Part shown: in pieces, positions 34,776-43,756 of the stretch
Position numbering within the stretch: position 1 is the first letter of the stretch
How the letters are laid out: the number at the start of each line of letters is the position of its first letter
DNA from: Marinobacter persicus
GTDB lineage: Bacteria; Pseudomonadota; Gammaproteobacteria; Pseudomonadales; Oleiphilaceae
DNA length: 64,000 bases
Direction: 5' to 3'
Assembly (NCBI RefSeq): GCF_900114155.1
Contig: NZ_FOSC01000004.1
Coordinates: forward strand, 186,001-250,000
Made by a program: the position numbers and the translations under genes
Notes under the pieces: model-generated
What the model was told of the DNA's origin: nothing
The model's input: the letters and a program-made list of their open reading frames with translations, nothing else
Databases searched by the model: none

Positions 34776-35864
34776 ATGATGAAATGGTTGCTCATTGGCT
34801 TGCTGGCAGTCTTTCTTCTGCTGGGCAGTTTTTTGCTGACACCCTCACCGGTGGACAGCAAAGCCTGGCAGGCACCCGCACCACCAGCCATGAACGGCAT
34901 TCTGGCAGCCAACGAACGTTTGCGACTGGCCGATTTGCTGGCCCGTGGTCAGGTGAGCGGACCCAAAGACGTGGCGGTTTCGGCCGACGGCACGGTGTAC
35001 TCCGGTACCGCCGATGGCCGCATTGTACGCCTGGATGCCGAGGGCCGGGCACATACCTGGGTGAATACCGGCGGCCGGCCCATGGGGCTGGCGTTTGACG
35101 CCAGCGGCAACCTGATTGTTGCCGACGCCAGACGGGGTCTGCTCTCCATCAGCCCGGAGAGGGAGGTTTCAGTCCTGGCGCGGGAAGCCCGGGGTACCCT
35201 GTTCCGGCTGACCTCGGGGGTGGATGTGGCCCCGGACGGCCGTATTTATTTCACCGATGCCAGCTCGACCCATACGCTGGACAATTATGTCTATGACCTG
35301 CTGGACATGCGTCCCCACGGTCGCCTGCTGCGGTATGATCCGGCCAACGGCCGTGTGCAGGTCTTGATGGATCACCTGCACTTTCCGGGCGGCGTGACGG
35401 TCGCCCCGGATGGTGGTCACCTGCTGCTGACCGAAACCTGGAAATACCGCATCCTGAAATACCGTCTGCGTGGGCCTGCCGAGGGCCAGGCCGAGGTGTT
35501 TGCCGACAATCTGCCGGGTTTCCCCGGCGATATGGGCATTGATCGGCAGGGCCGGCACTGGGTTGCGTTTCTGGCGCCCCGTCATCTGCAGGTTGATGCC
35601 CTGCATGGTCAGCCCTGGCTGAAAGACCTGGTGGCCAAGTTGCCCCGGTGGTTGCGGCCATGGCCGGAGCCTTACGGCCTGGTTGTGGCCTACGATGCCG
35701 ACGGCCAGGCCCTGATCAGCCTGCACGATACCCGGGGTACCCGTTTGCGGGCACTCACCTCGGTGACGCCGCAAGACGGTGCGCTATACTTTGGATCGCT
35801 GCACAACGACCGGATTGGCCGGTTGCCATTTCACGCCATTCCAGGCCTTGGAGATGAATCATGA
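34776..35864 (+). CDS. Strictosidine-synthase/SMP-30-like beta-propeller protein
   Basis: A 362-residue protein anchored by an N-terminal hydrophobic helix (about 4-25), with the bulk outside the inner membrane. The six-bladed beta-propeller shows repeated strands such as VAPDGRIYFTD, YDLLDMRPHGRLL and HFPGGVTVAPDG, typical of the strictosidine-synthase-like family (animal APMAP relatives). In bacteria these may hydrolyse esters or lactones, but the substrate is unknown. It overlaps the next gene by 4 bp. Confidence 0.8.
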   Translation: MMKWLLIGLLAVFLLLGSFLLTPSPVDSKAWQAPAPPAMNGILAANERLRLADLLARGQVSGPKDVAVSADGTVYSGTADGRIVRLDAEGRAHTWVNTGGRPMGLAFDASGNLIVADARRGLLSISPEREVSVLAREARGTLFRLTSGVDVAPDGRIYFTDASSTHTLDNYVYDLLDMRPHGRLLRYDPANGRVQVLMDHLHFPGGVTVAPDGGHLLLTETWKYRILKYRLRGPAEGQAEVFADNLPGFPGDMGIDRQGRHWVAFLAPRHLQVDALHGQPWLKDLVAKLPRWLRPWPEPYGLVVAYDADGQALISLHDTRGTRLRALTSVTPQDGALYFGSLHNDRIGRLPFHAIPGLGDES

Positions 35865-36835
35865 GCCAGATCACTGAATCGACCCGGATGCGCTGTGTGC
35901 GCTATGAACAGTTCGGCGAGCGGGATGTCCTGCAGGTTGTCGAAACGGATCTGCCCCAACCCGGTCCGGATCAGGTACTGTTCCGCGTCCACGGTGCCGG
36001 GGTCAATCCCATTGACTGGAAAACCCGCAAGGGTCTGGGTTTCGCCGCCCGCCAGATCGAGAACCAACTGCCCTGGACGCCCGGCTATGACGCCGCCGGC
36101 GAGGTGGTCGCCGTGGGTGAAGAGGTCACCAGTCTGGTGCCGGGCGACCGGGTGATGGGCATGATCGGTTTTCCAGCAGCCGGTGGTGCCTACGCCCAGT
36201 ACGCCGTAGGCCGCGCTGACGAACTGGCCCTGGTGCCGGAAGAACTGGATCTGGTGACCGCCGGCGCCGTGCCGCTGGCGGCGTTGACCGCCTGGCAGGC
36301 CCTGTTTGAAATGGCCCGGCTGGAAGCGGGACAGAAAATTCTGGTGCAGGCCGGCGCTGGTGGTGTCGGGCATTTTGCCGTGCAGTTTGCCCTGGAGCGT
36401 GGTGCCCATGTGATTGCCACTGCGTCACCGGGAAACCGGGATTTTCTGGCGGAACTGGGTGTACATGAGGTCATCGATTATCACGACACGGATATTGCCG
36501 AAGAATGCTACGGCCTGGACGTGGTGCTCGACCTGGTGGGGGGTGAGGCCGGCAAGCGGTCCCTGCATACCCTGGCGGAAACGGGGGTGCTGGTCACGGT
36601 GCCAACCGTCACCGCCGATGATATTGTCAGTGAGGCCGAAGCCATGGGTCTTCGTGCCCACGGCATGACCGTGCGCCCGGACAGCTTCCATCTCGATGAG
36701 ATTGCCGAACTGATTGAAGACGGCGACGTGAAGGTACACATCGAGAAGGCGTTTGCGCTGGTGAACGCGGCCGACGCACATGAACTGCTTGAAGGCGGCC
36801 ATGTGCGCGGGAAGCTGGTGCTGGACTGTCGTTAA
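35861..36835 (+). CDS. Quinone oxidoreductase-like medium-chain dehydrogenase
   Basis: NADPH-dependent medium-chain reductase of 324 residues without the zinc ligands of alcohol dehydrogenases. The GroES-like N-terminus (about 30-125) has GVNPIDWKTRKG, and the Rossmann part has AGAGGVGHFAVQ at about 165. Probable substrates are quinones or enones. The ATGA overlap couples it to the propeller gene. Its TAA is shared, on the opposite strand, with the stop of the converging antiporter gene. Confidence 0.87.
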   Translation: MSQITESTRMRCVRYEQFGERDVLQVVETDLPQPGPDQVLFRVHGAGVNPIDWKTRKGLGFAARQIENQLPWTPGYDAAGEVVAVGEEVTSLVPGDRVMGMIGFPAAGGAYAQYAVGRADELALVPEELDLVTAGAVPLAALTAWQALFEMARLEAGQKILVQAGAGGVGHFAVQFALERGAHVIATASPGNRDFLAELGVHEVIDYHDTDIAEECYGLDVVLDLVGGEAGKRSLHTLAETGVLVTVPTVTADDIVSEAEAMGLRAHGMTVRPDSFHLDEIAELIEDGDVKVHIEKAFALVNAADAHELLEGGHVRGKLVLDCR

Positions 36836-38661
36836 TTCCCCCGCTCCTTGCGTTCTTTCCGTTCTTTCTTCGGCTGCGGTGGCACCAGGCTGATCAGGGT
36901 CCAGTCTTCTTCCGGCTCCAGTTCCTCCATGCTGCGTACCGGCCGGATGTGCTTGCGGCTGTCCATGACAAACAGCACCAGCGGCTGGTTCTGGTATTGA
37001 TCCAGGAACTGCTGGTAGCCGAATTCCTCGCGCAGGTGGGTGGTTTTTACCGTATAGCCCTGGCTCACCAGACTGGCCAGTTTGGCGTAGCTGGCTTCGC
37101 TGAACAGGCCCCGGGTGCGCTGGATTTTACCGGCGGTCTGCAGGCGCGCACGCTGGTCCTGGTCCCCCTCCGACAGGCTGAACACCGAGCCATCGCCAAA
37201 CCAGTCCAGGAAGTGATAGGTGGCCAGTGAATTGAGCTGCTTGTACGGCGAGAGAATCAGTACGTTGCCGATACCGGTCAGATCCATGTGGGTGGCGGCG
37301 TGCTCGGATACCGGGTTGCCGAAATACACCGGCATGTTTTTCATGCGTGCCTGACGAACGTTTTCCCAGTTGGTGTCGGTCAGCATGACCGGCACATCAT
37401 GCTTTTGCAGGGCCTCGGCAATCAGCCGGGCAACCGGGTTGGCACCCAGGATCAGGAAGCCGTGGGCTGGCGGTTCCTGAACGCTCAGCAGCCGGGCGAA
37501 GGGCCGGGCGGTCAGGCTCTGCAGGGTCACGGTGGTGATGATCAGCATGAACACCATGGGCACCAGAACGTCTGCCCCCTCAAAGCCGATGCGCTCCAGC
37601 TGGAAGGCAAACAGCGCCGAAACGGCGGCCGCGACAATACCCCGGGGTGCAATCCAGCTGAGATAGACTTTTTCCCGCCAGTTCAGTGAAGTGCCGATTG
37701 CCGACAGGAAAATGCTCACGGGCCGGGCCAGCAACATCAGCACCGCCAGTACAGCCGCCAGACCCCAGCCCAGTTCGGCAATGGAACCGAAATCCACCCG
37801 TGCGGCCAGGATAATGAACAGTGCCGAGATCAGCAGGACGCTCAGGGATTCCTTGAATTCCAGAATGTCTTCCACCGGCACCTGTTTCATGTTGGCCATC
37901 CAGATACCCATCACGGTCACCGTCAGCAGGCCGGACTCGTGTGCCAGTTCATTCGACAGCACATACACGCCGAGCATGAAGGTGAGGGTGCCGGCATTGT
38001 GCAGGTATTGCGGCAGCCAGTGTTTGCGCAGGGCCAGGCCATTCAGGTAGCCGGCACCGGCGCCGATCAGAAAGCCAACCATGAGGGTCTTGCCAAAAAT
38101 CCAGGCGGAATGGCCGAACACGTTGCCCTGGCCCCAGGAGACAATGCCTTCGAACACCAGAACCGCCAGCAAGGCGCCCACCGGGTCAATAATAATGCCT
38201 TCCCAGCGCAGGATGTTGGCTATGGACGACGTCGGGCGCACGGCCCGCAACAGGGGCGCAATCACCGTCGGGCCGGTGACCACCGAGATGGCACCGAACA
38301 GCAGTGCCACTTCCCAGGGGACGTCAAGAATCCAGCGTGCGGCCAGGGTACCGATGGTGCAGGTGACAATGCTGCCCACCGGAATCAGGTTGCGCACCAT
38401 CTTGCCGTGACTGCGTATTTCTTCGGCGCGCAGGGTCAGGCTGCCTTCGAACAGGATGATGGCCACCGCCAGGGAGATCAGCGGAAACAGCAGGTCGTCG
38501 AATACGGCCTCGGGTTGCAAAAAGCCGGTGACCGGGCCGGCAACAATACCGCCGATCAACAAAAACAGGATGGCGGGCATGCGAACGCGCCAGGCCAGCC
38601 ATTGGCAGAACAGGGATATAACGCCAATACTGGCGAGTATCATTGCCGTACTCGCGGGCAT
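36832..38661 (-). CDS. Cation/proton antiporter (CPA1/NhaP type) with TrkA-N domain
   Basis: Inner-membrane Na+ or K+/H+ exchanger of 609 residues. The first ~390 residues hold 12-13 hydrophobic segments, with FGAISVVTGPTV in the antiporter core and PRGIVAAAVSALFA near its end. A cytoplasmic TrkA-N-like nucleotide-binding domain follows (about 395-500, LILGANPVARLI), ending in a basic Lys/Arg tail. It may regulate pH and ion balance, useful in a marine organism. Its last 4 bp overlap those of the converging oxidoreductase gene. Confidence 0.87.
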   Translation of the reverse strand: MPASTAMILASIGVISLFCQWLAWRVRMPAILFLLIGGIVAGPVTGFLQPEAVFDDLLFPLISLAVAIILFEGSLTLRAEEIRSHGKMVRNLIPVGSIVTCTIGTLAARWILDVPWEVALLFGAISVVTGPTVIAPLLRAVRPTSSIANILRWEGIIIDPVGALLAVLVFEGIVSWGQGNVFGHSAWIFGKTLMVGFLIGAGAGYLNGLALRKHWLPQYLHNAGTLTFMLGVYVLSNELAHESGLLTVTVMGIWMANMKQVPVEDILEFKESLSVLLISALFIILAARVDFGSIAELGWGLAAVLAVLMLLARPVSIFLSAIGTSLNWREKVYLSWIAPRGIVAAAVSALFAFQLERIGFEGADVLVPMVFMLIITTVTLQSLTARPFARLLSVQEPPAHGFLILGANPVARLIAEALQKHDVPVMLTDTNWENVRQARMKNMPVYFGNPVSEHAATHMDLTGIGNVLILSPYKQLNSLATYHFLDWFGDGSVFSLSEGDQDQRARLQTAGKIQRTRGLFSEASYAKLASLVSQGYTVKTTHLREEFGYQQFLDQYQNQPLVLFVMDSRKHIRPVRSMEELEPEEDWTLISLVPPQPKKERKERKERGN

Positions 38662-38683
38662 AGATGATTACCGTGTTGATGTT

Positions 38684-39475
38684 CTAAGGGGTGGCGCGCC
38701 GGGCAATGCGATTGAGCAAGCGGGACGCCGCAAAAAAACCGAAACTGGCCGTGACCGGGCTGGCGGCGCCGAAACCGGAGGCGCAATCCAGCCGCACCGG
38801 GCCATCGGTGGCCGGCTTCTGCTGGCACACGTCACCGTCGGCTGCCGGGTAGGTCAGCTGTTCCAGAGAGTATACCGCCTCTATGCCGAAACGCCGTTTC
38901 GGATTGCGGGAAAAGCCGTATTCCCGGCGCAGTTTATTACGCACTTTCGCCAGCAACGGATCCTGCGTGGTTTTCGACAGGTCTGCGACCTGTATTTGCG
39001 TCGGGTCCGTCTGGCCGCCCGCGCCACCGGCACACACCACCGGAATCTTGCGGCGCTGGCAGTGGGCCAGCAGGGCGGCCTTGGCGTTTACGCTGTCGAT
39101 GGCATCCACCACACCGGTGATGTCGCTGGTGATCAGCTCCTGCACATTTTTGCTGGTCAGGAAACCAAAGTGCACCCGGATGTCGGCCTGTGGATTGATG
39201 GCCTGTAGCCGGCGTGCCATGGCGTCGGTTTTGGTCTGCCCATACTGGCCCTGCAGGGCGTGCAGCTGGCGGTTGGTGTTGGACACGCAGATGTCGTCCA
39301 TGTCGATCAGCGTGAGTGTGCCGATGCCACTGCGAGCCAGGGCCTCGGCGGCCCAGGAGCCCACGCCGCCAAGCCCGACAATGACAATGTGGGCATCGCG
39401 AAAGGCGGTTAATGCCTGGCGGCCGTACAGGCGTTCTATGCCGCCAAAGCGAAAGTGATAATCATCGGCTGTCAT
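38684..39475 (-). CDS. tcdA: tRNA threonylcarbamoyladenosine dehydratase
   Basis: E1-like ATP-dependent enzyme (CsdL/TcdA) that cyclises t6A37 in tRNA to ct6A. The 263 residues include the nucleotide loop VGLGGVGSWA and the RFGGIERLYG start typical of the family. DAIDSVNAK and the C-terminal Cys-containing region match TcdA rather than ThiF/MoeB. The start is the ATG at 39475; an in-frame upstream ATG at 39517 lacks family-like sequence. Confidence 0.92.
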   Translation of the reverse strand: MTADDYHFRFGGIERLYGRQALTAFRDAHIVIVGLGGVGSWAAEALARSGIGTLTLIDMDDICVSNTNRQLHALQGQYGQTKTDAMARRLQAINPQADIRVHFGFLTSKNVQELITSDITGVVDAIDSVNAKAALLAHCQRRKIPVVCAGGAGGQTDPTQIQVADLSKTTQDPLLAKVRNKLRREYGFSRNPKRRFGIEAVYSLEQLTYPAADGDVCQQKPATDGPVRLDCASGFGAASPVTASFGFFAASRLLNRIARRATP

Positions 39476-39552
39476 GTCTGGCTCGTAGGATGAAAGTGGA
39501 AACGGCCATTGTAACAAGTCCGGGGCCGGTTGAAGTAATCAGGAGGCACACA

Positions 39553-40284
39553 ATGACCACCCTTATCGCCGGAGTGTCCGGTGCCATCGGTTCTGCCCTC
39601 GCGGAGCGTTATCTGGCGCAGACCCAAGAGACGGTAATCGGCCTTTGCCGAAAGCCGGAGGCCGTATCCTTCCGACTCAGGGATGACCCGCGGGTGCGAC
39701 TGCTGCCCTGGCAGGCGGATGCTCCGGAATCCCTGCCGGTTGACCGGCTGGCGGACCTGCTGGCATCCCGGGAACCGCTGATCAATGTGGTGTACGCCAC
39801 TGGCCTGCTACACGATGCGGCCATGTTTCCGGAAAAACGGCTGGAGGATATGCAGCCCCGGAACATGATAAAAGCGTTCGAGGTAAACTGTCTGGGCTTC
39901 GGGCTGCTGATGCAGGCATTGGCGCCACATCTGCGTGGCCGGCATCTGAAGCGGGTAGCGGCGGTGTCGGCGAAGGTTGGTTCTGTTTCTGATAACCATC
40001 TGGGTGGCTGGTACGCGTACCGGTGCTCGAAAGCCGCACTGAACATGCTGGTAAAGAATCTGTCGGTGGAGTTGCCCCGGAGGTGTGCCCCCATTGCCTG
40101 CGTGGCCCTGCATCCGGGTACCACGCGCTCGGCGCTGAGCGAACCGTTCAGCCAGTCGCTGGCCAAACTGACGGTACATGAGCCGGACGAAACCGCAGAC
40201 AATCTTTTCCGGGTGCTTGAGAGCCTGTCTGACAAAGACAATGGCCAGTTCATCAACTGGGATGGCAGTGATTTGCCCTGGTAA
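39553..40284 (+). CDS. Short-chain dehydrogenase (CsgA-like SDR)
   Basis: NAD(P)-dependent SDR of 243 residues. The cofactor loop GVSGAIGSA is at the N-terminus, the catalytic pair is in YRCSK (about residue 155) and a Ser lies upstream in AVSAKVGS. AGGAGG at 39540-39545 fixes the start at 39553. It converges with the anti-sigma/sigma pair. Genes of this kind often belong to singlet-oxygen (ECF-ChrR) regulons, but that link is only suggested here by proximity. Confidence 0.85.
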   Translation: MTTLIAGVSGAIGSALAERYLAQTQETVIGLCRKPEAVSFRLRDDPRVRLLPWQADAPESLPVDRLADLLASREPLINVVYATGLLHDAAMFPEKRLEDMQPRNMIKAFEVNCLGFGLLMQALAPHLRGRHLKRVAAVSAKVGSVSDNHLGGWYAYRCSKAALNMLVKNLSVELPRRCAPIACVALHPGTTRSALSEPFSQSLAKLTVHEPDETADNLFRVLESLSDKDNGQFINWDGSDLPW

Positions 40285-40332
40285 ACGGGAAGGGCCGGCG
40301 ACAGCCTGGGGCTGCCGCCGGTAGTCCCGGGA

Positions 40333-40971
40333 TTAACGAATAAACGGGTTCAGCAGGCGGGTAAAGGTGCCGGTCAGTTTCAGGGGGGCGCTCAGTACCG
40401 ACAGGGTGATGCAGTCTTCGTTGCCCACCGCCACCGGGCGGTGTTCGTCGTGCTCGTCCAGGGAAACAAAATCCCACTGGTTGAACACGCCGTTCTTGTC
40501 GGCGAAGGCGCCCTGCAGAATCACCGTGGTTTCGTCGCCCTTATGGGTGTGGGCGGGTGCCTTGCCGCCGGCACACAGTTTCTGCAGAACCACCCGTTCA
40601 CTCTGGTCGGCGAACTTGTCGGTAATGTCCAGCACGCTCACGTCGCCGAGCTGGCGTTTCCACGGCAGATTGTCCAGATCGTCGCCCAACAGTTTCTGGA
40701 TCGGGCTCAGTCTGGGCGTTTCCACCACCGGCGAGGTGTCCTCCGGGGCGGCATCAATGCGCGCCATCAGTTGCTCGAAACTTGTCTCAGACACGGTCAC
40801 TTTGGGCTGTTGATCCATCATTACCGCGCCCAGGCTGTCCAGGGTATCGACCCGGCTCCGGCAGTGCGAACACTCGGCCAGATGCAGGCGGATGCACAAC
40901 GCCCGGGGTTCGGTCAGGTTGCCCGCGCTGTACTCCATCAATGTCAGGCTGTCGGGATGATGCCGTGTCAT
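40333..40971 (-). CDS. chrR: ChrR-type zinc anti-sigma factor with cupin domain
   Basis: Anti-sigma factor of 212 residues for the sigma factor encoded just upstream (4-bp overlap). The N-terminal zinc anti-sigma domain has His5, His30, Cys34 and Cys37 (HLAECSHC), almost the spacing of Rhodobacter ChrR. The C-terminal cupin (about 110-205) has HTHKGDE and DEHDEHRP, which supply its metal ligands. In Rhodobacter, ChrR releases RpoE in response to singlet oxygen. The same trigger is likely but not shown here. Confidence 0.9.
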   Translation of the reverse strand: MTRHHPDSLTLMEYSAGNLTEPRALCIRLHLAECSHCRSRVDTLDSLGAVMMDQQPKVTVSETSFEQLMARIDAAPEDTSPVVETPRLSPIQKLLGDDLDNLPWKRQLGDVSVLDITDKFADQSERVVLQKLCAGGKAPAHTHKGDETTVILQGAFADKNGVFNQWDFVSLDEHDEHRPVAVGNEDCITLSVLSAPLKLTGTFTRLLNPFIR

Positions 40972-41624
40972 ACGTTCTGGTCCTGCAAAATAACTCGTAA
41001 CTTGTTCAGTGCCAGGCGAACCCGGCTTTTCACGGTACCCAACGGAATGCCCAGCTCGTCGGCCACCATCTGGTGGGATTTGTGTTCCATGTACACCTTG
41101 GCGATCACGGTGATCTGCTCTTCCGGCAGCTGGCTGAGCGATTCACGGATGCGCCGTTCCGACATCAGCCGATGCAGAGAGGTAACCGGCTCGTCTTCAT
41201 TTTCACCGGGAATCTGCCACAGGTCTTCCGTTTCCACCGCCATTTCCGCGTTTCTGCGTTGCAGTTTGCGCAGCATGTCGATGCGCTGATTACGGGCGAT
41301 GGTGAATATCCAGGTGGATGCGGCAGCCTTGCGCCAGTCGTACAGGCAGGACCGTCGCCAGATGGAGATAAAAACTTCCTGCACCAGTTCCTCGGCGTGA
41401 TTGGCTATGCCGTTGGAAATGGCGTAGTACTTGATCTGCGGGGCGAAGTGCTCGAACAGAGCCTGGTAGGCGGCTCTGTCCTGATGTTTGCCCACTTTCT
41501 CCAGCAACACGCCCCAGGGGTCTTTTCGGCCCTCGGCTTTGGCTGGCTTTTGCTCCAGTGTGGTCACCGGACGCTCCTTGACGGTCGCGTGGGTTGAGCG
41601 CGTTATGGCTATCATTTTATTCAC
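40968..41624 (-). CDS. ECF sigma factor (RpoE/ChrR-pair type)
   Basis: Extracytoplasmic-function sigma factor of 218 residues. Region 2 (about 55-120) has HAEELVQEVFISIWRR and ASTWIFTIARN; region 4 (about 155-210) has the HTH VADELGIPLGTVKSRVRLAL. I keep the GTG start at 41624; an ATG three codons later (41615) is equally possible. It forms an operon with the ChrR-like anti-sigma gene. Targets probably include oxidative-stress functions. Confidence 0.9.
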   Translation of the reverse strand: MNKMIAITRSTHATVKERPVTTLEQKPAKAEGRKDPWGVLLEKVGKHQDRAAYQALFEHFAPQIKYYAISNGIANHAEELVQEVFISIWRRSCLYDWRKAAASTWIFTIARNQRIDMLRKLQRRNAEMAVETEDLWQIPGENEDEPVTSLHRLMSERRIRESLSQLPEEQITVIAKVYMEHKSHQMVADELGIPLGTVKSRVRLALNKLRVILQDQNV

Positions 41625-41725
41625 TCATCGCAGATTTGTCAGTGAAGGGATTTACGCCCCCCTGCAATAAGTGGATTGCCGTCGCGTGCCAAAAAATCAA
41701 AAAAATGCGCTTTTCTTGATCTGTC

Positions 41726-43627
41726 TCAGTGCTCGAGGTAGGTGTAGCCGTTCAGGCCCTCGGCCAGTTCCGCCAGAAGTTTTTGATCCGGCTCGCTATC
41801 CAGACCCTGGTTGGCGAATTTTCTGCGGTAGGCAGCCAGCAGGGTGCCCGCGTCAAAGTTCACATACTTCAGCACTTCAGCCACGGTATCGCCATTGACC
41901 GTTCCTGTCACGGAGTAGTGGCCGGTGTCGTCCAGGCGCACATCCACCGAGTGGGTGTCGCCGAACAGGTTGTGCATGTCGCCGAGGATTTCCTGATAGG
42001 CGCCGGTCATGAAAAAGCCGATCAGCTGTGGCTCATTGCTGTCTTCCTCGGGCAGGGGCAGGGTGGTTTCAATGCCCTGGCCGTCCACGTAGTGGTCAAT
42101 GCGGCCGTCCGAGTCACAGGTGATGTCCTGGATAACCGCCCGACGGGTCAGTGGCCGGTTCAGGCCGTTCACCGGCATCACCGGGAAGATCTGGTCGATG
42201 CCCCAGACATCCGGCAGGGACTGGAACAGTGAAAAGTTGACGAACAGCTTTTCCGCCAGTTTTTCATTCAGCTCGTCGAGAATTTCCCGGTGGGCGCGGT
42301 TGGCGGTGTTGAGCTGGCCGCGCAGCAGGCGGCAGCAGTTGGTATAAAGGTTTTCCGCCTGGGCCCGCTGTGCCAGAGAAACCAGACCGTGGGAGAACTG
42401 CGCGTGTACGTCGGCCATGGCGTGCAGTACATCGTGGTAGATTTCCGCCAGCGCGCGCGGGGAGCGCTCATCCTGCAGGCTGGTCAGATCCCGCCAGAGA
42501 TCCTGCAGCGGCGCCGGTGCCTCGGGTTTGGGCGGCCGGGGCGTGCGTACATCCGGGGTTTCCCGGTCAATCACATTGGTGACCAGCACCGAATGGTGGG
42601 CGGTCAGCGCCCGGCCGGATTCGCTGATCAGGTGCGGGTGGTCAATGCCCTGACGGTCGCACTCGGCCTGCAGCACGTGCACCACGTTGTAGGCGTATTC
42701 GGCCAGGCTGTAGTTCATCGAGCAGTTGCTGCGCGAGCGGGTGCCTTCGTAATCCACGCCGAGTCCGCCGCCGATATCCACGGTGCCCACCGGTGCGCCC
42801 AGCTGGCGCAACTCGGTATAAAAGCGGGCACATTCCCGCAGGCCGGTCTGGATGTCACGGATATTGGCGATCTGCGAGCCAAGGTGGAAATGTAGCAGCT
42901 GCAGGGCTTCCAGGGCGTTGTGGTGGCGCAGGGTTTCCACCACATCAAGCACCTGACCGGCCGACAGGCCGAACTTGGATTTCTCGCCCCCGGTATTCTG
43001 CCAGTTGCCCTTGCCAATGCTGGCCAGACGGGCCCGCACGCCAATCAGTGGCTGTACGCCGAGCTTACCGGCCTCTTCCAGGATCAGCGGCAGTTCGGAC
43101 TGCTTTTCCACCACAATGAACACGCGGTAGCCGAGTTTGCGGCCGATCAGGGCCAGGCGAATGTATTCCCGGTCTTTGTAGCCGTTGCAGACAATCACCG
43201 AACCGGGTTTGCCGGCCAGTGCCAGCACCGCCATCAGTTCCGGTTTACTACCCGCTTCCAGGCCGATCTGGCCGGCGGAGGCGGCGGGTTTGGCGGCCAG
43301 CAATTCCTCGACCACGCGGCGTTGCTGGTTGACCTTGATCGGGTAGACAGCGGTGTAGCTGCCCCGGTAATCCTGTTCCCGGGTGACCCGGTTGAAGGCA
43401 TCGCACAGGCGGTTGACCCGGTCGTGCAGCACGTCGGTAAAGCGGATCAGCACAGGCAGGGTTACGCCGGATGCCACCAGGGAGCGGGTCAGGCCCGGCA
43501 GGTTGATGCTTGCCGGGGTTCGGCCGCGGTCCGGGCGGATTTCCACCTCGCCGCCTTCGTTGACAGACACATAGCCGTCACTCCAGTGAGCAATGTTATA
43601 AACCTGATGGGCGGCGGATTCGGGCAT
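41726..43627 (-). CDS. speA: Biosynthetic arginine decarboxylase
   Basis: PLP enzyme that makes agmatine from arginine, the first step of the agmatine route to putrescine. The 633 residues match SpeA. The PLP Lys lies in YPIKVNQQ, the glycine loop in DIGGGLGVDYEGT and the C-terminal Cys region downstream. The start is the ATG at 43627 (MPESAAHQVYNI); the frame runs open further upstream, but only as antisense to speE. It is divergent from the spermidine synthase gene, so polyamine genes share this promoter region (43628-43756). Confidence 0.96.
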   Translation of the reverse strand: MPESAAHQVYNIAHWSDGYVSVNEGGEVEIRPDRGRTPASINLPGLTRSLVASGVTLPVLIRFTDVLHDRVNRLCDAFNRVTREQDYRGSYTAVYPIKVNQQRRVVEELLAAKPAASAGQIGLEAGSKPELMAVLALAGKPGSVIVCNGYKDREYIRLALIGRKLGYRVFIVVEKQSELPLILEEAGKLGVQPLIGVRARLASIGKGNWQNTGGEKSKFGLSAGQVLDVVETLRHHNALEALQLLHFHLGSQIANIRDIQTGLRECARFYTELRQLGAPVGTVDIGGGLGVDYEGTRSRSNCSMNYSLAEYAYNVVHVLQAECDRQGIDHPHLISESGRALTAHHSVLVTNVIDRETPDVRTPRPPKPEAPAPLQDLWRDLTSLQDERSPRALAEIYHDVLHAMADVHAQFSHGLVSLAQRAQAENLYTNCCRLLRGQLNTANRAHREILDELNEKLAEKLFVNFSLFQSLPDVWGIDQIFPVMPVNGLNRPLTRRAVIQDITCDSDGRIDHYVDGQGIETTLPLPEEDSNEPQLIGFFMTGAYQEILGDMHNLFGDTHSVDVRLDDTGHYSVTGTVNGDTVAEVLKYVNFDAGTLLAAYRRKFANQGLDSEPDQKLLAELAEGLNGYTYLEH

Positions 43628-43756
43628 GGTTGCTATCCTGTGGGTAAACCGGGCAAGCGGCGACTGGCTGCATTGTAGGAGCTGCTCGCTGGCCCTACAA
43701 TACGCCGCCGGCAAAAGGCCGGGCATCGCTGCAATGGCACAGACTGAGAGGCAGAC

